Assembly: GCA_015654925.1 (NCBI GenBank)
Contig: JAATFX010000077.1
Location: 1 to 64,000 of the forward strand
DNA: 64,000 bases
Source: Enterobacterales bacterium
GTDB lineage: Bacteria > Pseudomonadota > Gammaproteobacteria > Enterobacterales > Enterobacteriaceae
Direction: 5' to 3'
Shown: piece by piece, positions 10,677-18,679 of the stretch
How the letters are laid out: every line of letters begins with the position of its first letter
Position numbering within the stretch: the first letter of the stretch is position 1
Translations under genes and position numbers: made by a program
The notes under the pieces: generated by a model
Told to the model about the DNA's origin: nothing
The model's input: the letters and a program-made list of their open reading frames with translations, nothing else
The model's database searches: none

Positions 10677-11531
10677 ATGGCTATCACAAAATTGAACGCA
10701 TACGAGCTTCCTACGTCGCAGGATATCCCGCCCAATAAGGTGAACTGGGCCTTTGAGCCGGAACATGCCGCCCTGCTCATTCATGACATGCAAGATTATT
10801 TCATCCATTTCTGGGGTGACGACAACCCGATGATAGGCCAGGTGATAACGCGGATCGCGGCGCTGCGGCAGTACTGCAAACAGCGGCATATTCCCGTTTA
10901 CTACACCGCGCAGCCCGGTCAACAGACCGGCGAGGACCGGGCGCTGCTAAATGATATGTGGGGTCCGGGCCTGAACCAGCATCCCGGGCTGCGCAACGTG
11001 GTGGCCGAGCTCGCGCCCGATGCAAGCGACACGGTATTGGATAAGTGGCGCTATAGCGCGTTTCACCGCTCCCCCCTTGAGCAAATGCTAAAGGAAAGCG
11101 GCCGCGATCAGCTGATTATTACCGGCGTATATGCGCATATCGGCTGCATGACCACCGCCACCGACGCCTTTATGCGCGATATCAAGCCGTTTATGGTCGC
11201 CGATGCGCTGGCGGATTTCAGCCGCGAGGATCACCTGATGGCGCTGAAGTATGTGGCCGGGCGCGCGGGGCGCGTGGTGATGACGGACGATCTGCTGCCG
11301 GTGCCGCTAAGCAAAACGGGCCTGCGTAACCTGATCGCGCCCTTGCTGGATGAATCCGATGTGCCGGAAGATGATGAAAACCTGGTTGATTATGGACTGG
11401 ATTCGGTGCGTATCATGGGCCTTGCCGCCCGCTGGCGCAGAGTCCACCACGATATCGATTTTGTTATGTTGGCGAAAAACCCCACCATCGATGCCTGGTG
11501 GGCGCTGCTTTCCCGCAAGGAACGCGCGTAA
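10677..11531 (+). CDS. entB: Isochorismatase / aryl carrier protein
   Basis: Two-domain protein. The N-terminal isochorismatase hydrolyses isochorismate to 2,3-dihydro-2,3-dihydroxybenzoate. The C-terminal aryl carrier domain holds 2,3-dihydroxybenzoate for EntF. Its 284 residues are one fewer than in E. coli. Asp37 in LLIHDMQDYF is the catalytic aspartate, and the cysteine-hydrolase motif GVYAHIGCMTT is present. The carrier site is DYGLDS with Ser243 as phosphopantetheine attachment point. The phosphopantetheinyl transferase EntD needed to prime it is not in this window. The stop overlaps the entA start by one base (TAATG). Confidence 0.97.
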   Translation: MAITKLNAYELPTSQDIPPNKVNWAFEPEHAALLIHDMQDYFIHFWGDDNPMIGQVITRIAALRQYCKQRHIPVYYTAQPGQQTGEDRALLNDMWGPGLNQHPGLRNVVAELAPDASDTVLDKWRYSAFHRSPLEQMLKESGRDQLIITGVYAHIGCMTTATDAFMRDIKPFMVADALADFSREDHLMALKYVAGRAGRVVMTDDLLPVPLSKTGLRNLIAPLLDESDVPEDDENLVDYGLDSVRIMGLAARWRRVHHDIDFVMLAKNPTIDAWWALLSRKERA

Positions 11532-12286
11532 TGGCCGGGTTGGACTTTAGCGGAAAATCGGTCTGGGTTACCGGGGCCGGCAAAGGGATAGGTTATGCCA
11601 CCGCGCTGGCGTTTGCCGATGCGGGCGCCCACGTGACCGGATTCGATCTTGACTTCGGCCTTGATGATTATCCGTTCGACACCGAGGTAATGGACGTGGC
11701 GGATGCCCCGCAGGTCGTCCGGGCATGCCGGCGTTTGCTGGCGCAGGCGGATCGCTTGGATGTACTGGTCAACGCCGCGGGTATCTTGCGGATGGGCGCC
11801 ACGGACGCGCTGGCCATGGACGACTGGCGGCAGGTATTTGCGGTAAATGTGGGCGGGGCATTTAACCTGTTTCAGCAGACCATGCCGCAGTTTCGCCGCC
11901 AGCGGGGCGGGGCGATCGTCACGGTGGCCTCGGACGCGGCCCATACGCCGCGCATCGGCATGTCGGCCTACGGCGCGTCGAAAGCGGCGCTGATAAGCCT
12001 GGCGCTGACGGTGGGTCTTGAGCTGGCGGACGCAGGGGTGCGCAGCAATGTGGTGTCCCCCGGTTCAACCGACACGGACATGCAGCGTAGCTTATGGGCC
12101 GACGGCGACGCGGAACAACGGCGCATCCGCGGTTTTGCCGAGCAATACAAGCTTGGCATTCCATTGGGTAAAATCGCGCGTCCGCATGAAATAGCGGGCA
12201 CTATTATGTTTCTCGCCTCCGACTACGCCAGCCATATTACGCTGCAGGACATTGTAGTGGATGGCGGTTCGACACTGGGAGCCTGA
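11531..12286 (+). CDS. entA: 2,3-dihydro-2,3-dihydroxybenzoate dehydrogenase
   Basis: NAD-dependent short-chain dehydrogenase giving 2,3-dihydroxybenzoate. The predicted protein has 251 residues (248 in E. coli). The Rossmann motif [11 protein letters not shown] is at about 13-23, NAAG at about 87-90 and the catalytic YGASK at about 147-151. Start 11531 is chosen because MAGLDFSGK aligns with the EntA N-terminus, AAGGA precedes it, and it overlaps the entB stop; the in-frame ATG at 11498 lies inside entB. One base separates its stop from entH. Confidence 0.96.
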   Translation: MAGLDFSGKSVWVTGAGKGIGYATALAFADAGAHVTGFDLDFGLDDYPFDTEVMDVADAPQVVRACRRLLAQADRLDVLVNAAGILRMGATDALAMDDWRQVFAVNVGGAFNLFQQTMPQFRRQRGGAIVTVASDAAHTPRIGMSAYGASKAALISLALTVGLELADAGVRSNVVSPGSTDTDMQRSLWADGDAEQRRIRGFAEQYKLGIPLGKIARPHEIAGTIMFLASDYASHITLQDIVVDGGSTLGA

Positions 12287-12287
12287 C

Positions 12288-12701
12288 ATGATTTGGCAAC
12301 GCCATTTAAGTCTGGATGAGCTCAATGCCACCAGCAAAGCGACGTTGGTCGCCCACCTGGGCATCGTCTATACGGCCATTGGCGATGACCGGCTGGAAGC
12401 GGAAATGCCGGTGGATGCCCGCACGCATCAGCCGTTCGGCCTGCTGCACGGCGGCGCGTCCGCGGCATTGGCTGAAACCCTCGGTTCGATGGCGGCGTTT
12501 CTTACCACCGGCGATGGGCAATGCGTGGTGGGCACCGAGCTCAGCGTAACCCATCATCGGGCCGTATCGCAGGGGAAGGTGCGAGGCGTCTGCCGGCCGC
12601 TGCATAGGGGGCGGCTTAACCAGTGCTGGGAAATCGTGATTTTTGACGAACAGGGCAGGCGGTGCTGCACCAGCCGGCTGAGTACCGCGATGCTGGGGTG
12701 A
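12288..12701 (+). CDS. entH: Proofreading thioesterase of enterobactin synthesis
   Basis: Hot-dog fold thioesterase (137 residues, same as E. coli EntH/YbdB) that clears wrongly loaded acyl groups from EntB. The family signature [20 protein letters not shown] and the C-terminal [14 protein letters not shown] segment are almost identical to EntH. The start at 12288 gives [15 protein letters not shown], matching the family; the longer frame begins inside entA. It is the last gene of the ent operon, ending before a bidirectional terminator. Confidence 0.95.
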   Translation: MIWQRHLSLDELNATSKATLVAHLGIVYTAIGDDRLEAEMPVDARTHQPFGLLHGGASAALAETLGSMAAFLTTGDGQCVVGTELSVTHHRAVSQGKVRGVCRPLHRGRLNQCWEIVIFDEQGRRCCTSRLSTAMLG

Positions 12702-12749
12702 TACGCGGCCCAGGCCGGCGCGGTGCGGGAGTGCGTAATAGACATTAAT

Positions 12750-12779
12750 AATAAAGGCCCCGAAAGGGGCCTTTATTAT
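12750..12779. terminator. Bidirectional terminator between entH and fhuE
   Basis: A 13-bp perfect stem (AATAAAGGCCCC and its complement) closes a GAAA tetraloop. Its A/T-rich base gives a T-rich tail in both directions, so it can end both the convergent ent and fhuE transcripts. Confidence 0.9.
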
Positions 12780-12783
12780 CGGC

Positions 12784-14997
12784 CTAGAAACTATAGTTGG
12801 CCGTTACCGTTACATTACGCGGCTCGCCATATACCGTATATCGCTCAACGGCAGTATCGTAGGTTTTGTCGAACAGATTATTCAGGTTAGCTTGCAACGA
12901 CAGTTGTTTCGTCAACTGGTAGCGGCCAAACAGGTTGACCAGCGCGTAGCTGCCCTGTTCCGCGCGCAGGGTGCCGTTGCCGTCCGGCGCCTCAACGTTC
13001 TGCCAGATGTGCGTCTGCCAATTGACCCCGCCGCCGACGGTCAGATCCTGCAGCATCGGCAAGCGATAAGTGCTGAATAACTTCAGCTCGGTGCGCGGCA
13101 GGGTCGGGCTTACCGCATCCCCATTGCGATCTTCCGCTATGTAGCGGGTGGCGCCGAAGGTCATCTGCCAGTTATCCGTCAATGCGCCGTTGGCTTCGAA
13201 CTCGACGCCCCTGCTTACCGCCCCTTTGGCGCCATAGTAGGCGGTTTCCGTGGTGCCGGGAATAATGGAACCGGTGCTTTGCGCCACGTTTTCCAGCTCA
13301 ATGCGGAATACCGCAAATGAGGTGGTGAGCCGGCTGTTATACCAGTCGGCTTTTACGCCGGTTTCATAGTTCTTGCCGGTGACGGGGGAAAGATAGCTGC
13401 CGCTGCGGTCGCGATAAGTCTGAGGCTTAAAGATCGAGGTATAACTGGCGTAAGCGGACCAGGTATCATTGATATCATAAACCAGCCCCGCATAAGGCGT
13501 GACGTTGTTCTTCTCCATATCGGCGGTCAGGGTGTTGGCGCTCCAATTAGTATAACGGGCGCCGACGATCAAATTCAGCGGATCGGCCAGCGAAATCCGG
13601 GTAGCGGTATAGGCCGACTTCTGGCGGATGGTATCTTCCTGCGCCAGGGTACGCTCGTTCCACTCCGTTTCCGGGAAATCGCTGTTCCAGTTATTGAAAT
13701 TACCTACGTCGGACGGGGAGAGATTGGCCCAGGCGTTAAAATAGCGGTTGTTCTGTTTGCTATAGCTAACGCCCGCCATCAGCTCGTGCCGGCGCCCAAA
13801 TAATTCATAAGGGCCGCTGGTAAAGGCATCGGCGGCGTCGACCTTGCGCTTGCCGGTGTTGTAGCCGGTTCCGCCAACCACGGGGTAATTGGCATAAGGG
13901 CTAACGCCGATACCCGTGTTTTTATCGAAGTAGCCATCGATATACAGCATTTTACTGTCGAGGGTGTTTTCCGTATGGGTGCCGTTGAGGGTGAACTGCC
14001 AGCCGTTGTCGAATTTTTGGTTCACGGTGGCAAAGACTTTTCGGGTGTCTTTGTCATTGTAGGCCCAGTCGGGCGCCGTGTTGAACTTGCGGCTGTAATC
14101 GGTTTTGCCGCCATCGGCGTACCAGCGCGGCGCGCCCCCCCAGGTCGGGCTATTGGTGCTGGTTTCCTGATATTCGTAGCCCACGGACAAGGTGGTGGAA
14201 TCGGTCAAATCAGCATCCACCACGCCATACAGGAATTTCTTATTGGCGCTGTAGTTATCGATATAACTGTCGTTATCCTGGTAGCCGGCGATGATCCGTC
14301 CGCGCACATTGCCCGAGTCCGTCAGCGGCGCGGAAAGATCGGCCACATAACGCTGTTTATCCCAACTGCCGTAGCTCGCGGAGATATTACCGGTAACTTC
14401 ACGGCTGTCGGCGTGCTTACGCACCATATTCACCGAAGCCGAAGGGTTGCCGGCGCCGGTCATTAAGCCAGTGGCGCCGCGCACCACTTCAATGCGGTCG
14501 TAGATGGCGGTATCGGACGCGGCATCGCCCAGGTTCCATCGCTCTTCAAATACGGTTGGGATACCATCGACCTGGTAGTTATCGATTAAAAAACCGCGCG
14601 AGTAATAGGTCCTGCGGTCAAAATCCGCCACCTTCTCCGTTACCCCGGTGGTATTACGCAGCACGTCGCCCAGCGAATTCAGCTGCTGGTCCCGCATACG
14701 CTGCTTGCTGATAATGCTGATGGATTGCGGCGTATCGCGCGCGGTGAGAGCCATTTTGGTGGCGGCCCGGGTGACCGGGACGCTGTAGTCGCTTGCCGCG
14801 GCGTCGGCCGCGCTTGCGTTTGCTGCTTCCACCACCAGGGTTTCTTCTTTTTGTGCGGTTTCAGCGGCCGAGGCGTACGGCGCATGCAGCGCAACGGCGA
14901 CCAGCACGGCAAGACAGGACAGCGATGTACCCGGCAGGAGAGCGGCCGCGGAACCGCCGGCGTCGCTCTCTCTATTATGATATGGAGCAAAAAACAT
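12784..14997 (-). CDS. fhuE: TonB-dependent hydroxamate siderophore receptor FhuE
   Basis: Outer-membrane receptor for ferric coprogen, rhodotorulic acid and related hydroxamates. The 737 residues align well with E. coli FhuE as I remember it: DYSVPVTRAATKM, YYSRGFLIDNYQVDGIPT, VVRGATGLMTGAGNPSA, SPTWGGAPRW and the C-terminal NLFDKTYDT followed by a terminal Phe. A signal peptide ends near residue 45 (APYASA), and a TonB-box-like ETLVV follows. The start at 14997 has AAGGG eight bases upstream. A Fur-like site lies about 150 bases upstream. It is convergent with the ent operon, so an exogenous-hydroxamate receptor sits where a FepA-type catecholate receptor might be expected. Confidence 0.93.
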   Translation of the reverse strand: MFFAPYHNRESDAGGSAAALLPGTSLSCLAVLVAVALHAPYASAAETAQKEETLVVEAANASAADAAASDYSVPVTRAATKMALTARDTPQSISIISKQRMRDQQLNSLGDVLRNTTGVTEKVADFDRRTYYSRGFLIDNYQVDGIPTVFEERWNLGDAASDTAIYDRIEVVRGATGLMTGAGNPSASVNMVRKHADSREVTGNISASYGSWDKQRYVADLSAPLTDSGNVRGRIIAGYQDNDSYIDNYSANKKFLYGVVDADLTDSTTLSVGYEYQETSTNSPTWGGAPRWYADGGKTDYSRKFNTAPDWAYNDKDTRKVFATVNQKFDNGWQFTLNGTHTENTLDSKMLYIDGYFDKNTGIGVSPYANYPVVGGTGYNTGKRKVDAADAFTSGPYELFGRRHELMAGVSYSKQNNRYFNAWANLSPSDVGNFNNWNSDFPETEWNERTLAQEDTIRQKSAYTATRISLADPLNLIVGARYTNWSANTLTADMEKNNVTPYAGLVYDINDTWSAYASYTSIFKPQTYRDRSGSYLSPVTGKNYETGVKADWYNSRLTTSFAVFRIELENVAQSTGSIIPGTTETAYYGAKGAVSRGVEFEANGALTDNWQMTFGATRYIAEDRNGDAVSPTLPRTELKLFSTYRLPMLQDLTVGGGVNWQTHIWQNVEAPDGNGTLRAEQGSYALVNLFGRYQLTKQLSLQANLNNLFDKTYDTAVERYTVYGEPRNVTVTANYSF

Positions 14998-15145
14998 GAG
15001 TTACCCTTAAGATATGCAAATATTTTCAATTGGTTGAAAGGAAACACATTTTTCATGGATGAGAAATGCTGCACATTTGGTATCTTTCACCGCTAGCGCC
15101 TTTGGCGAGAAATGAACACTTGAAAACATTTCAGACAACAATGCG

Positions 15146-15166
15146 AATGAGAATTGTATTTATTTC
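15146..15166. promoter_or_regulatory. Putative Fur box upstream of fhuE
   Basis: AATGAGAATTGTATTTATTTC resembles the Fur consensus (AATGAGAAT half-site plus a degenerate second half). It lies about 150 bases before the fhuE start. The remaining 14998-15310 gap is A/T-rich and shows no gene. Confidence 0.55.
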
Positions 15167-15310
15167 TATTAGCAATGTAAAAAGATATTAATGAACTCGC
15201 GGAAATTTTTGCTGTCGTGGGGTTGTTGCGGGGAGAACGCGCTAAGGACGGTAAATATCTTTAATGGGGCCTTGATATGATTATTGCGCCGTCCACGGAA
15301 AAGTGGAGGC

Positions 15311-15802
15311 TTAGTAAGCGGTGCAGGTAAAAAGGAAAGAAACCGGTCCGCCGATCAAATAGGCCTGGTTCTCGATATGCACCACATCCAACTGCAAATT
15401 GGCGCTGTCGGTGCTGAGCTCGGCGAACAACCGATCGAAGATGGCGTCCGGGGTCGTGTCGGTCGGCGAGACGGCGATGCGGGCGATATGATAGCGGAAG
15501 GTATCATTGTCGATTTGTCCTCCCTCGCCAAGATGGATGGTGCGGTTGAACACGGTAGTTTTGCCGTCGCTCACCGCGCGGCCGTTCAGCAGCAGATAGC
15601 CGGAACGGGACGTCTGAAAACGCAGGTCCTGCGCCAGATACAGCAGCAGCTCGCGATTATCCCGGCTCAGGTTATACACTGTGGAGCCGGAACATTTGAA
15701 CGGCATCAGGGTGCGTTGGCCAAGGACAATCATGAGGAACGCTACCAGCAGCAGCAAAGTTACGCCCAAACCTATGGCGACGCGGGGCCTGGATAATCTC
15801 AT
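15311..15802 (-). CDS. FidL-like inner membrane protein
   Basis: A 163-residue protein with one N-terminal membrane segment (about residues 9-27) and a periplasmic domain, resembling the FidL family encoded beside the ToxR-like regulator MarT in Salmonella. The central segment on strand pairing and the C-terminal LIGGPVSFLFTC are family-like; the role is unknown. It overlaps the upstream regulator gene by ATGA, so both are made together, and a ToxR/ToxS-type partnership is a reasonable inference. Two cysteines (about residues 37 and 161) could form a periplasmic disulfide. Confidence 0.75.
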   Translation of the reverse strand: MRLSRPRVAIGLGVTLLLLVAFLMIVLGQRTLMPFKCSGSTVYNLSRDNRELLLYLAQDLRFQTSRSGYLLLNGRAVSDGKTTVFNRTIHLGEGGQIDNDTFRYHIARIAVSPTDTTPDAIFDRLFAELSTDSANLQLDVVHIENQAYLIGGPVSFLFTCTAY

Positions 15803-16674
15803 CGCGTTCTCCAGTCATAATAATAGAAGTTGTCGCATGAGATAATTTTATGCTTCATTCCCAACTGGCAGAATGACAGCATGGTCCGGCCGAAACTCTT
15901 GGGTGAAGTGGAGGTGTAATTGTCGAAAATAATGCGTCGATTACCATCGCAGCGCAGTTTATTTTCATTGAGGATTTCCGCAACCTGTCGGTTGATGGCG
16001 GCCCGATCCGCCCGGCCGACGTTTTTCAGGTAAGTGATCTGGCAATTCTGCGCCAGCGTGTCATTCACCGGATCGATTTCCCGCTCCGCGAGGGTCGTAT
16101 GCAACTGCACCAGCAACGCCCAGAGCAGTAACAGGCTGGTAATAATACATAATACCAAAAATCCGCTCTTTCGGAGGTTATCGCGGCGCGCCGGCCGCGG
16201 ACCCGCTATGCTGGCCATGGTTGCCGCGCCGGATTCGGCCGGCGCCTCAAGCGTCCGCGGCGGGACCGGGACGCCTGCGTCGACCGGCTGCGTCGCCTCC
16301 GGCGCGTTTTCCCCATCGGATGGCGTCAGCGGTATTGGCGGAAGGTCTGCGCGACGCAGCGTGATATCGGTGTTGAGGCGAAATCCCATTTTCGGGATGG
16401 TGATAATCAGATTGTCGCAGCCGTAATTGGCCAGGGCGCGGCGCAGGATACTGATATATTGATTGAGGTTGCTATTGGAACCGCGCAGGCCATATTTATC
16501 CCACACTTCCGTCAGCAGAAAGTCGCGGCTCAAAATATCGCCCTGGGAGTCGAGGATATGTTCCAGCAGGCGGCTGGCGGGAATGGTCAGCTTGATAGCG
16601 TCATTCTCATTATGATTAGCCAGCGTACCGTCATCCGGGTTAAAGGTAATCTCCTCCGCTATGATGTAAATCAT
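15799..16674 (-). CDS. ToxR/CadC-type transmembrane regulator (MarT-like)
   Basis: One-component membrane transcription factor of 291 residues. A cytoplasmic OmpR-type winged helix occupies about residues 1-106 (LLTEVWDKYG, NQYISILRRAL, IPKMGFRL). A Pro/Ala-rich linker follows, then a single membrane helix at about 171-192 and a periplasmic domain with several cysteines. The start at 16674 is chosen because the DNA-binding domain begins there (MIYIIAEEITFNPDDGTL); the open frame upstream to 17013 crosses into the neighbouring permease gene. It resembles Salmonella MarT and is coupled to a fidL-like gene. The signal sensed and the targets are unknown. Confidence 0.8.
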   Translation of the reverse strand: MIYIIAEEITFNPDDGTLANHNENDAIKLTIPASRLLEHILDSQGDILSRDFLLTEVWDKYGLRGSNSNLNQYISILRRALANYGCDNLIITIPKMGFRLNTDITLRRADLPPIPLTPSDGENAPEATQPVDAGVPVPPRTLEAPAESGAATMASIAGPRPARRDNLRKSGFLVLCIITSLLLLWALLVQLHTTLAEREIDPVNDTLAQNCQITYLKNVGRADRAAINRQVAEILNENKLRCDGNRRIIFDNYTSTSPKSFGRTMLSFCQLGMKHKIISCDNFYYYDWRTR

Positions 16675-16754
16675 CCAGTTACCTGCCAGACATGACGGCG
16701 AATTCAATAGCGGCAAGTATATCCCATGCGTTTCCGGCGTGTATAGTTCACCGT

Positions 16755-16802
16755 TGGCGCATTTGCGCCAGGGGTGGTGGCGCCGGAGCACGCCCCGGCG
16801 CC
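16755..16802. other. Two adjacent perfect hairpins
   Basis: TGGCGC-ATTT-GCGCCA at 16755-16770 and GGCGCCGG/CCGGCGCC at 16779-16802 lie between the permease stop and the marT-like start. Neither has a T-run, so a classical terminator is doubtful. They may still stop transcripts or form an operator. Confidence 0.4.
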
Positions 16803-16811
16803 CTGCCGGAT

Positions 16812-17825
16812 TCAGGTTTTGCCGGCCATCAGCAAAGCCAGCTTGCCGCCCCCCTGCGATCGCTCCAGCGCCAGTTTCACCGCCAACGTCAGCGGTACGG
16901 CCAGCAGCGCGCCCGTAACGCCGAGCAATCCGTCCCATACCAGCAATGACAGCATCACGGCGCACGTGGATAAATCGAGCCGGCGCCCCATCAGCACCGG
17001 CTCCAACAGGCAACCGAAAATCACATTAATCAGCAGGAAAGCCCCCAGCACCCAGGCGCCGGCGCCGGGGCCCTGGAACGCGAATGTCTGAAGCAGCGGC
17101 GGCACGGCGGCGATCGCCGAGCCCACCACCGGAATGAAATTAAGCATCAAGGCCAGCATACCCCAAATAAAAGCGAATTTGACCTGTAGCGCCAGCAGAG
17201 CGCCATACACCGCCAGACCGCTGACCACGCTTATCAGGGTTTTCAGGGCCAGATAGCGGGTCACGCAAACGACGCCTTCCCGCATCACCTCGCGCCCCGG
17301 CGGCGGCAACAGCCGGCACTTGGCGGTCAGCGACGGCGCTTCCAGCAATATGAAGCCCACCAGCAACACCACCGCCAGCGCTTTCGATAGCATGCCGGGT
17401 ACCCGTCCCAGTGCGCCGGCAGCCATGTCAAGCATGCGCCCGGGATCGATAAAGGCCATGGCCGACTGAGGGGTCAGCGGTATCCCGGCGTGCGCCAGCG
17501 GCACCAGCATGGCATCCAGGCGATCGGCCAGCAGCATGCGCATGGGCCCGCTCATCTGGCGGATTTCCGGCATGACCGCCAAAATTTTCGCCAGGGTGAA
17601 CAGCAACGCCAGCAACAGCCCGGCGCTCAGCAGTCCCACCGACGCCGGGCGCGGCAGGCCGCAGCGCGCCAGCAACCGGATAAGCGGTTCGAGCACCAGG
17701 GCCAGAAACACCGCCAGCAGTAACGGCGCCAACACCGGCGCCGCCAGATGGATGCCCGCCATGACAATCGCCAGGCAGGCCAAGCGCTGCAACGGCCGGC
17801 GGGGGAAAGCTTTGCGGATGTTCAT
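16812..17825 (-). CDS. AI-2E family transporter (YdiK-like permease)
   Basis: Polytopic inner-membrane protein of the AI-2E/PerM family (about 337 residues). The family arrangement is visible: N-terminal pairs of hydrophobic segments, a soluble-looking loop with LADRLDAMLVPL, then GMLALMLNFIPVVGSAIAAVPP and a C-terminal segment ending near LLAVPLTLAVKLALE. Start 17825 has GAGG upstream; the longer frame to 17846 overlaps the preceding gene. It sits 8 bases after the activase gene on the same strand, so it may be cotranscribed with the glycyl radical enzyme operon. Substrate unknown; members have been linked to AI-2 or Na+/H+ transport. Confidence 0.83.
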   Translation of the reverse strand: MNIRKAFPRRPLQRLACLAIVMAGIHLAAPVLAPLLLAVFLALVLEPLIRLLARCGLPRPASVGLLSAGLLLALLFTLAKILAVMPEIRQMSGPMRMLLADRLDAMLVPLAHAGIPLTPQSAMAFIDPGRMLDMAAGALGRVPGMLSKALAVVLLVGFILLEAPSLTAKCRLLPPPGREVMREGVVCVTRYLALKTLISVVSGLAVYGALLALQVKFAFIWGMLALMLNFIPVVGSAIAAVPPLLQTFAFQGPGAGAWVLGAFLLINVIFGCLLEPVLMGRRLDLSTCAVMLSLLVWDGLLGVTGALLAVPLTLAVKLALERSQGGGKLALLMAGKT

Positions 17826-17833
17826 CGCAATCC

Positions 17834-18679
17834 TCAGCCGATGCAATGCGCCAGCGTGGCGGCGCCCATGCCGAAGCCGCGCGCCGCGCGTTCCAGCTCG
17901 CCGGTATCGGCCGGCCCTGCGCCGGGGTGCATCTCGGCGTAACGATAGGGCAGCCCCAACTGCGTATATTTATTGACGCCGAAGCTGTGATAGGGCAGCA
18001 GTTCGATACCGGCAAAGCTGGCACTGTGGCGGGTGAGGGCATGGATCAGCTCCATCATGGCCCGCGCCTGGGCCGGCCCGTCGTTAACCTGCGGGATCGC
18101 CGGAATACGGATGCGCACCGGTATGTCGCCGGCCAGCAGTCGCTGCAGATTGCGCACAATCGGCCGCAGGCTGACGCCGGTATAGCGCCGATGCCGGGCG
18201 GCGTCCGCCAGCTTCAGGTCATACAGCACCAACTGGCTGAATTCGCAGGCCCGCCGCAGCGCTGACCAGGAGGCGAAACCGGAGGTTTCCACCGCGGTAT
18301 GCACGCCGTCGCGCCGGCAAGCGGCCAACAGCGCGCGGGCGAAGTCCGGTTGCTGCGCCATTTCCCCGCCGGACAACGTCACGCCGCCGCCGGAAGTGCG
18401 GTAATAGGCCTCATCGGCCATCACCTGGCGGTGTACCTCAGCGACGCCGCGGGTCTCGCCGGCGCGGCGCTGCGGCCCGTCCGGGCAATGGACATCGGCC
18501 GGCCCGCCGATACCTTCGGGATTGGCGCACCAGACGCAGCGCAGCGGGCAGCCTTGCAAAAACACCACGGTGCGTATTCCCGGACCGTCATGCAGCGAAA
18601 AACGCTGGATGTTGAAAATCCGGCCGCGCGGGGCGGACGCGTCAGAATTGGCGCAGCAGGGTGCGGCTGATGATTTCAT
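17834..18679 (-). CDS. Glycyl radical enzyme activase (radical SAM)
   Basis: S-adenosylmethionine radical enzyme that installs the glycyl radical on the partner encoded just upstream. The radical-SAM cluster motif C-x3-C-x2-C is at Cys44, Cys48 and Cys51, and the GRE-activase signature TSGGGVTLSGGE follows. Most activases of eliminase-type GREs carry an inserted ferredoxin-like region with two CxxCxxCxxxC clusters between these motifs. Here that stretch is short and holds only one cysteine, so the insert looks lost, as in the short PflA form. The start has GGGAGG upstream and overlaps the GRE gene end by 38 bases. Confidence 0.88.
   Translation of the reverse strand: MKSSAAPCCANSDASAPRGRIFNIQRFSLHDGPGIRTVVFLQGCPLRCVWCANPEGIGGPADVHCPDGPQRRAGETRGVAEVHRQVMADEAYYRTSGGGVTLSGGEMAQQPDFARALLAACRRDGVHTAVETSGFASWSALRRACEFSQLVLYDLKLADAARHRRYTGVSLRPIVRNLQRLLAGDIPVRIRIPAIPQVNDGPAQARAMMELIHALTRHSASFAGIELLPYHSFGVNKYTQLGLPYRYAEMHPGAGPADTGELERAARGFGMGAATLAHCIG

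Noticed and set aside
16675..17013. N-terminal extension of the MarT-like regulator
   Set aside because: The extra residues are Gly/Arg/Ala-rich, lie over the permease gene on the same strand in another frame, and precede the start of the winged-helix homology.
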